64,000 bases of DNA from Lachnospiraceae bacterium (GTDB lineage Bacteria > Bacillota > Clostridia > Lachnospirales > Lachnospiraceae). Below, piece by piece: positions 60,116-64,000 of the stretch. Below the pieces are notes generated by a model. The model was not told where the DNA came from and made no database searches. It worked only from the letters and a program-made list of their open reading frames with translations. Positions within the stretch are counted from its first letter, which is position 1. Each line of letters begins with the position of its first letter. The translations under genes were made by a program, and so were the position numbers. The stretch covers positions 1 through 64,000 of the forward strand of contig JAFOEY010000015.1 in the NCBI GenBank assembly GCA_017387565.1, given 5' to 3'.

Positions 60116-61072
60116 ATGTATCAGGAAATTGTAATACCTACATTAATTTCATTTGTGATCAGCGTTGCTCTGGGACCGGTTTTAATTCCTTTTTTGCGAA
60201 AGTTGAAAGTCGGTCAGACCGTGCGCGATGAAGGACCGGAAAGTCATTTGAAAAAGAATGGAACACCTACTATGGGCGGTCTTTTGATATTAACAGCCAT
60301 GACCATTACTTCTTTATTTTTCATAAAAAGTTATCCGCAGATAATTCCCATTTTGTTTTTAACTCTGGGATTTGGTCTGATTGGTTTTCTGGATGATTAT
60401 ATAAAAGTTGTTTTAAAAAGATCCATGGGATTGCGTGCATGGCAGAAGTTTTTATTACAGATTATTGTAACGGCTGTTTTTGCATATTATCTGTGTGCCT
60501 ATACAGATGTTAGTCTGGCTTGGAGAATTCCGTTTGTGTCGGGTCAATACATTGATTTTGGCTTTTTAAACATTCCGTTGCTTTTCTTTGTTGTGCTGGG
60601 CACGGTCAATGGAACTAATTTTACGGATGGACTGGATGGACTGGCAACCAGTGTTACGATTTTGGTGGCAACCTTCTTTACCGCATGTGCGATTGGACTT
60701 GGTGCACCGATTACCCCGGTAACCTGTGCGGCTGTTGGCGCTTTGCTTGGCTTTTTATTATTTAACGGATATCCTGCCAGTGTCTTTATGGGAGATACCG
60801 GTTCCCTTGCTTTGGGAGGCTTTGTTGCAGCGTGTGCGTATATGATGCAGTTGCAGTTGTTTTTGGTGATTGTCGGATTTATCTATGTTGCTGAGGTATT
60901 GAGTGTCATTATTCAGGTTACGTATTTTAAACTTACCGGTGGAAAGCGTATTTTTAAAATGGCACCGATTCACCATCATTTTGAATTATGCGGCTGGAGA
61001 GAGACCAAAGTTGTTTATGTTTTCTCGATTGTTACCGCAGTATTGTGTTTAGTGGGATTTTTAGCATTATAA
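60116..61072 (+). CDS. mraY: Phospho-MurNAc-pentapeptide transferase (MraY)
   Basis: 318-aa ten-helix enzyme making lipid I. Key stretches are KKNGTPTMGG, the Asp pair in GFLDDYIKV, NFTDGLDGLA and PIHHHFE. I chose ATG 60116, about nine bases after GGAAAGG; ATG 60104 is inside that site. Confidence 0.95.
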   Translation: MYQEIVIPTLISFVISVALGPVLIPFLRKLKVGQTVRDEGPESHLKKNGTPTMGGLLILTAMTITSLFFIKSYPQIIPILFLTLGFGLIGFLDDYIKVVLKRSMGLRAWQKFLLQIIVTAVFAYYLCAYTDVSLAWRIPFVSGQYIDFGFLNIPLLFFVVLGTVNGTNFTDGLDGLATSVTILVATFFTACAIGLGAPITPVTCAAVGALLGFLLFNGYPASVFMGDTGSLALGGFVAACAYMMQLQLFLVIVGFIYVAEVLSVIIQVTYFKLTGGKRIFKMAPIHHHFELCGWRETKVVYVFSIVTAVLCLVGFLAL

Positions 61073-61087
61073 AAAGGAGAATTCTCA

Positions 61088-62245
61088 ATGCCCATAAGGA
61101 AAAAGAACAAAACAAAAAATCAATCTTTTTTTGATTATACATTGCTTTTTGTTGTCATTTTTCTGATTGCTTTCGGTCTGATTATGATTTATTCCACCAG
61201 TTCGTATGAAGCAACCGGACAACTTGGTGACTCTACATATTATCTGCGGCATCAGTTTACTGCAACCATTGCCGGTACGCTGGTGATGATTTTTACCATT
61301 ATGGTGGATTATCATCGCTGGGAAAAATATGCGTTTGTCGGAATGGGTGTATCAATCATTCTGATTTTCCTGGTTTTGACTCCGATGGGTGTGGAAGTCA
61401 ATGGTGCGAGAAGATGGATCAGGGTGGTTGGTTCTTTGCAGTTTCAACCGGCGGAAATTGTGAAAATTGCCGTAATTCTTTTTTGTGCATCTATGATTAC
61501 ACATTTTAGTAAAAAGAAATTGGCTACTCTTAAGGGGGCCTTTATTGTTATTGTGGCACCTGCTGTCATGGCGCTATTGTTATGGAAGGTTACGGATAAT
61601 CTGAGTTCCGGCATTATTGTCGGAGGAATTGCAGTTGTCATGCTGTTTGTTGCTGATTCGGATTATAAAAAATATATTATTGCATTTTTACTTGTTGTCG
61701 CTCTTGGAGGCATTGTTGTATATGCTGCCACGCATATGCAAAGTGACAGTTTCCGAATGGGACGTATCGCCATCTGGCTGGATCCGGAAAAAGATCCGGA
61801 CGGAATTGGTTTTCAGACTCTTCAGGCACTTTATGCCATTGGTTCCGGCGGTATTTTCGGAAAAGGGCTGGGCGGCAGTATGCAAAAACTCGGTTTCCTT
61901 CCGGAGGCACAGAACGATATGATTTTCTCCATCATCTGTGAAGAGCTGGGATTGTTCGGTGCTCTGGCAGTCATTCTTTTATTTGTCCTCTTAATCTGGA
62001 GATGTATGGTAATTGCCAATAACGCACCGGATTTATTCGGAGCCTTACTGGTTGTCGGTGTAATGGCTCATTTTGCAATACAGGTTATTTTGAATATCGC
62101 TGTTGTTACCAATACCATGCCCAACACGGGTATTTCACTTCCTTTCATCAGTTACGGTGGTACATCCGAAATGTTTTTGATGGCTGAAATTGGTCTGGTA
62201 TTGAATGTATCAAGGCAAATTCGTCTGAAAGATAATGTGATGTAG
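61088..62245 (+). CDS. SEDS glycosyltransferase (FtsW/SpoVE)
   Basis: 385-aa ten-helix lipid II polymerase. YSTSSYEA near the start, EAQNDMIFSIICEELG with the essential Asp, and SLPFISYGGTSEM near the end. It works with a class B PBP; two are encoded upstream. Whether it is FtsW or SpoVE cannot be told by sequence alone. Confidence 0.93.
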   Translation: MPIRKKNKTKNQSFFDYTLLFVVIFLIAFGLIMIYSTSSYEATGQLGDSTYYLRHQFTATIAGTLVMIFTIMVDYHRWEKYAFVGMGVSIILIFLVLTPMGVEVNGARRWIRVVGSLQFQPAEIVKIAVILFCASMITHFSKKKLATLKGAFIVIVAPAVMALLLWKVTDNLSSGIIVGGIAVVMLFVADSDYKKYIIAFLLVVALGGIVVYAATHMQSDSFRMGRIAIWLDPEKDPDGIGFQTLQALYAIGSGGIFGKGLGGSMQKLGFLPEAQNDMIFSIICEELGLFGALAVILLFVLLIWRCMVIANNAPDLFGALLVVGVMAHFAIQVILNIAVVTNTMPNTGISLPFISYGGTSEMFLMAEIGLVLNVSRQIRLKDNVM

Positions 62246-62378
62246 AAAGAACAGTGGTCAGGAGCAGCAATTAGGAGTTATTTCTTCCTGTAGATAAAGA
62301 ATTCTGCATGATACAGGCGCGTATCCTTTCAAACTGCATACAATATAGTAGAAAAATATTCACGAACGGAAGGTGGAT

Positions 62379-63629
62379 ATGAATACGATACATGTATGCG
62401 GAGGGAATACATTATGTGGGGAAGTTGAAATACAAGGGTCAAAGAATTCTGCACTGCCCATTCTGGCTGCTTCGCTCTTGGTCAAAGGAAGAACCGTATT
62501 AAAAAATTGTCCGCAGATATCGGATGTGGATCATATGCTCAAATTGTTGGAAGCGGTGGGATGTAAGATTGAAAGAAACCGTAAGACGATTGAAATTGAT
62601 GCAACTGATATTTCCAATACAGCTTTTCCGACAGAGCATGCAAATGTGATGCGTTCGTCCGTGGTGTTAATTGGAGCCCTGCTCGGACGAACAGGCGAAA
62701 TTTCCATTTGTTATCCGGGGGGATGTGTTATCGGAAAACGACCGATTGATATGCATCTGGATATTTTAAGACAGATGGGGGTTGTGTTTTCGGATGACGC
62801 AGAGTGTATTAATGCGCAAGCGGCAAAGACGGATGGCAGAGAGGTAACCTTAGCCTTTCCCAGTGTAGGAGCAACGGAAAATGCAGTGATGTATGCTGTT
62901 TTATCCGATTGTGTATTTAAAATTAAAGGATGTGCAAAGGAGCCTGAAATTATAGAACTTTGTAGTTTTTTGAATCAGGCAGGTGCAAAAATTACAGGTG
63001 GTGGAACGTCTGAGATTACAGTTTGCGGAGTAAAAAGCCTTTGCGAGACATGCTATCGGATTATGCCGGATCGGATTGTTGCCGGAACCTATCTGTTGGC
63101 AGGAGCAATGACGCGCGGACTGGTTGTTTTAAATCAGGCACCAACCGATCATTTATCTAAAGTGTTTGAGCTGTTAAATACAATGGGAGCAGATCTTGCC
63201 ATTGCAAAAGACTGGGTTTGTATCAATGGTGAAAATGCCACAAAGCCGGTTCGTCTGGTAAAGACAGAGGTGTATCCCGGATTTCCGACAGATCTGCAGT
63301 CTGTATTTATGTCTGCGTTTTGTATAGCGGACGGATGCAGTATTCTGGAAGAGAATATTTTTGAAAATCGCTTTCAGACGGTTTCAGAGCTTTTAAAAAT
63401 GGGAGCGGATATCCACGTGATGGGAAACCGGGCTATGATCTGCGGCGTGAAACAGCTGAAAGGTGCAACGGTAGAGGCGAAAGAACTTCGCGGTGGCGCC
63501 GCATTAGTACTGGCGGGGCTGGTTGCAGACGGCGATACTTATGTGAAAAATGATTATTTTATCAAACGCGGTTATGAAAATATCTGTCGCGATTTAAAAC
63601 TCCTGGGAGCAAAGATTAACGAAGAATGA
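62379..63629 (+). CDS. murA: UDP-GlcNAc 1-carboxyvinyltransferase (MurA)
   Basis: 416-aa enolpyruvyl transferase for the first committed wall step. QGSKNSALPILAA binds substrate and the PEP-reactive, fosfomycin-sensitive Cys lies in PGGCVIGKRPID. Starts at ATG 62379; the in-frame GTG at 62373 is inside the ribosome-binding site. Overlaps ftsQ by four bases (ATGA). Confidence 0.95.
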   Translation: MNTIHVCGGNTLCGEVEIQGSKNSALPILAASLLVKGRTVLKNCPQISDVDHMLKLLEAVGCKIERNRKTIEIDATDISNTAFPTEHANVMRSSVVLIGALLGRTGEISICYPGGCVIGKRPIDMHLDILRQMGVVFSDDAECINAQAAKTDGREVTLAFPSVGATENAVMYAVLSDCVFKIKGCAKEPEIIELCSFLNQAGAKITGGGTSEITVCGVKSLCETCYRIMPDRIVAGTYLLAGAMTRGLVVLNQAPTDHLSKVFELLNTMGADLAIAKDWVCINGENATKPVRLVKTEVYPGFPTDLQSVFMSAFCIADGCSILEENIFENRFQTVSELLKMGADIHVMGNRAMICGVKQLKGATVEAKELRGGAALVLAGLVADGDTYVKNDYFIKRGYENICRDLKLLGAKINEE

Positions 63630-64000
63630 AGAGAGAGTACAGTAGATTTACGCTAAAACAAAAAATATGGATGGTCGTGGCAGCAGCAGTACTCTTAGCC
63701 TGTGCTGGCATGACCCTTATCCTTGCCGGGTACCGGGTCACCAATGTGGAAGTGGTAGGAAACAGTCACTATACGGAGCAGGAAATAAAGGATATGGTAT
63801 TAAAAGGAAATGTATTTGATAATTCCCTGCTTTTAAATATAAAATATCGCAATAAGTCCATTGAGGACATCCCTTTTGTGGAAAAAATGGATGTAGAAGT
63901 AAAAAATAATGACACGATCCGCATCATGGTGTATGAAAAAAAACTGGCGGGATGTATTTCCTATCTGGGTAATTACATGTATTTTGACAGAGAGGGAATC
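63626..64000 (+). CDS. ftsQ: FtsQ/DivIB division protein, partial at window end
   Basis: First 125 residues. Short basic cytoplasmic end (MKREYSRFTLKQK), one membrane helix (about 15-35), then a POTRA domain (VTNVEVVGNSHYTEQEI). The POTRA start, the gene order after murA and the ATGA overlap support FtsQ/DivIB. The 3' end is outside the window. Confidence 0.88.
   Translation, partial: MKREYSRFTLKQKIWMVVAAAVLLACAGMTLILAGYRVTNVEVVGNSHYTEQEIKDMVLKGNVFDNSLLLNIKYRNKSIEDIPFVEKMDVEVKNNDTIRIMVYEKKLAGCISYLGNYMYFDREGI

Overview
The window reads as chromosomal DNA of an AT-rich Clostridia-type Firmicute, most likely a Lachnospiraceae member. The basis is the FabK-type fatty-acid operon, the six-cysteine SCIFF peptide with its radical-SAM maturase next to a TIGR04086 membrane protein and a fused SecDF, the PrkC/PP2C/RsgA/Rpe block, and a rearranged dcw cluster with two tandem class B PBPs. 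Almost every gene is on the + strand; only a CNNM-type membrane protein and an EamA transporter are on the - strand. I saw no rRNA, tRNA, CRISPR array or prophage.

Layout. 0.2-9.8 kb: fatty-acid synthesis operon acpP-accB-accC-accD-accA-fabH-fabK-(second FabK/NMO-like flavoprotein)-fabD-fabG-fabF behind a strong sigma-A-type promoter; fabZ is not in it. 10-13.4 kb: a FabT-like MarR regulator, then a large MalT-like LuxR ATPase regulator. 13.5-20.1 kb: hisS, aspS, a glycerol-1-phosphate-dehydrogenase-like enzyme, an Sfp-type phosphopantetheinyl transferase and a CNNM/HlyC protein. 20.3-24.8 kb: TIGR04086 protein, SCIFF, its maturase, secDF. 25-31 kb: a CaCA exchanger, recJ, a PfkB sugar kinase, a candidate small RNA and an EamA transporter. 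31.3-43.4 kb: murE-priA-def-fmt-rsmB-rlmN-PP2C-prkC-rsgA-rpe, a tightly packed run linking wall synthesis, replication restart, translation and Ser/Thr phosphorylation. 43.6-50.7 kb: accessory membrane genes (NhaC, DUF454, LytTR/DUF3021, an ABC exporter, PadR with a SEDS-like membrane protein). 50.7-51.1 kb: a compact par/Fst-like type I toxin-antitoxin locus. 51.3-53.5 kb: ychF and lgt. 53.9-64 kb: dcw cluster mraZ-rsmH-ftsL-pbp-pbp-mraY-ftsW/spoVE-murA-ftsQ (cut by the window end).

Several short repeat families run through the intergenic spaces: a ~240-bp palindromic element (three copies, plus an isolated core hairpin behind fabF and terminal-repeat relics), a ~185-bp element with 5-6-bp target duplications (two full copies and one internally deleted copy), and a short GGGACG...CGTCCC repeat.

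The most notable non-protein signals are the type I toxin-antitoxin locus, where both promoters, the direct repeats, the shared terminator and a sequestered ribosome-binding site can be read; the candidate small RNA at 29.67-29.75 kb with a C8 tract and a palindrome over its -35 region; and the terminator between SCIFF and its maturase. All functions are inferred from sequence motifs and gene order; no database search was run.
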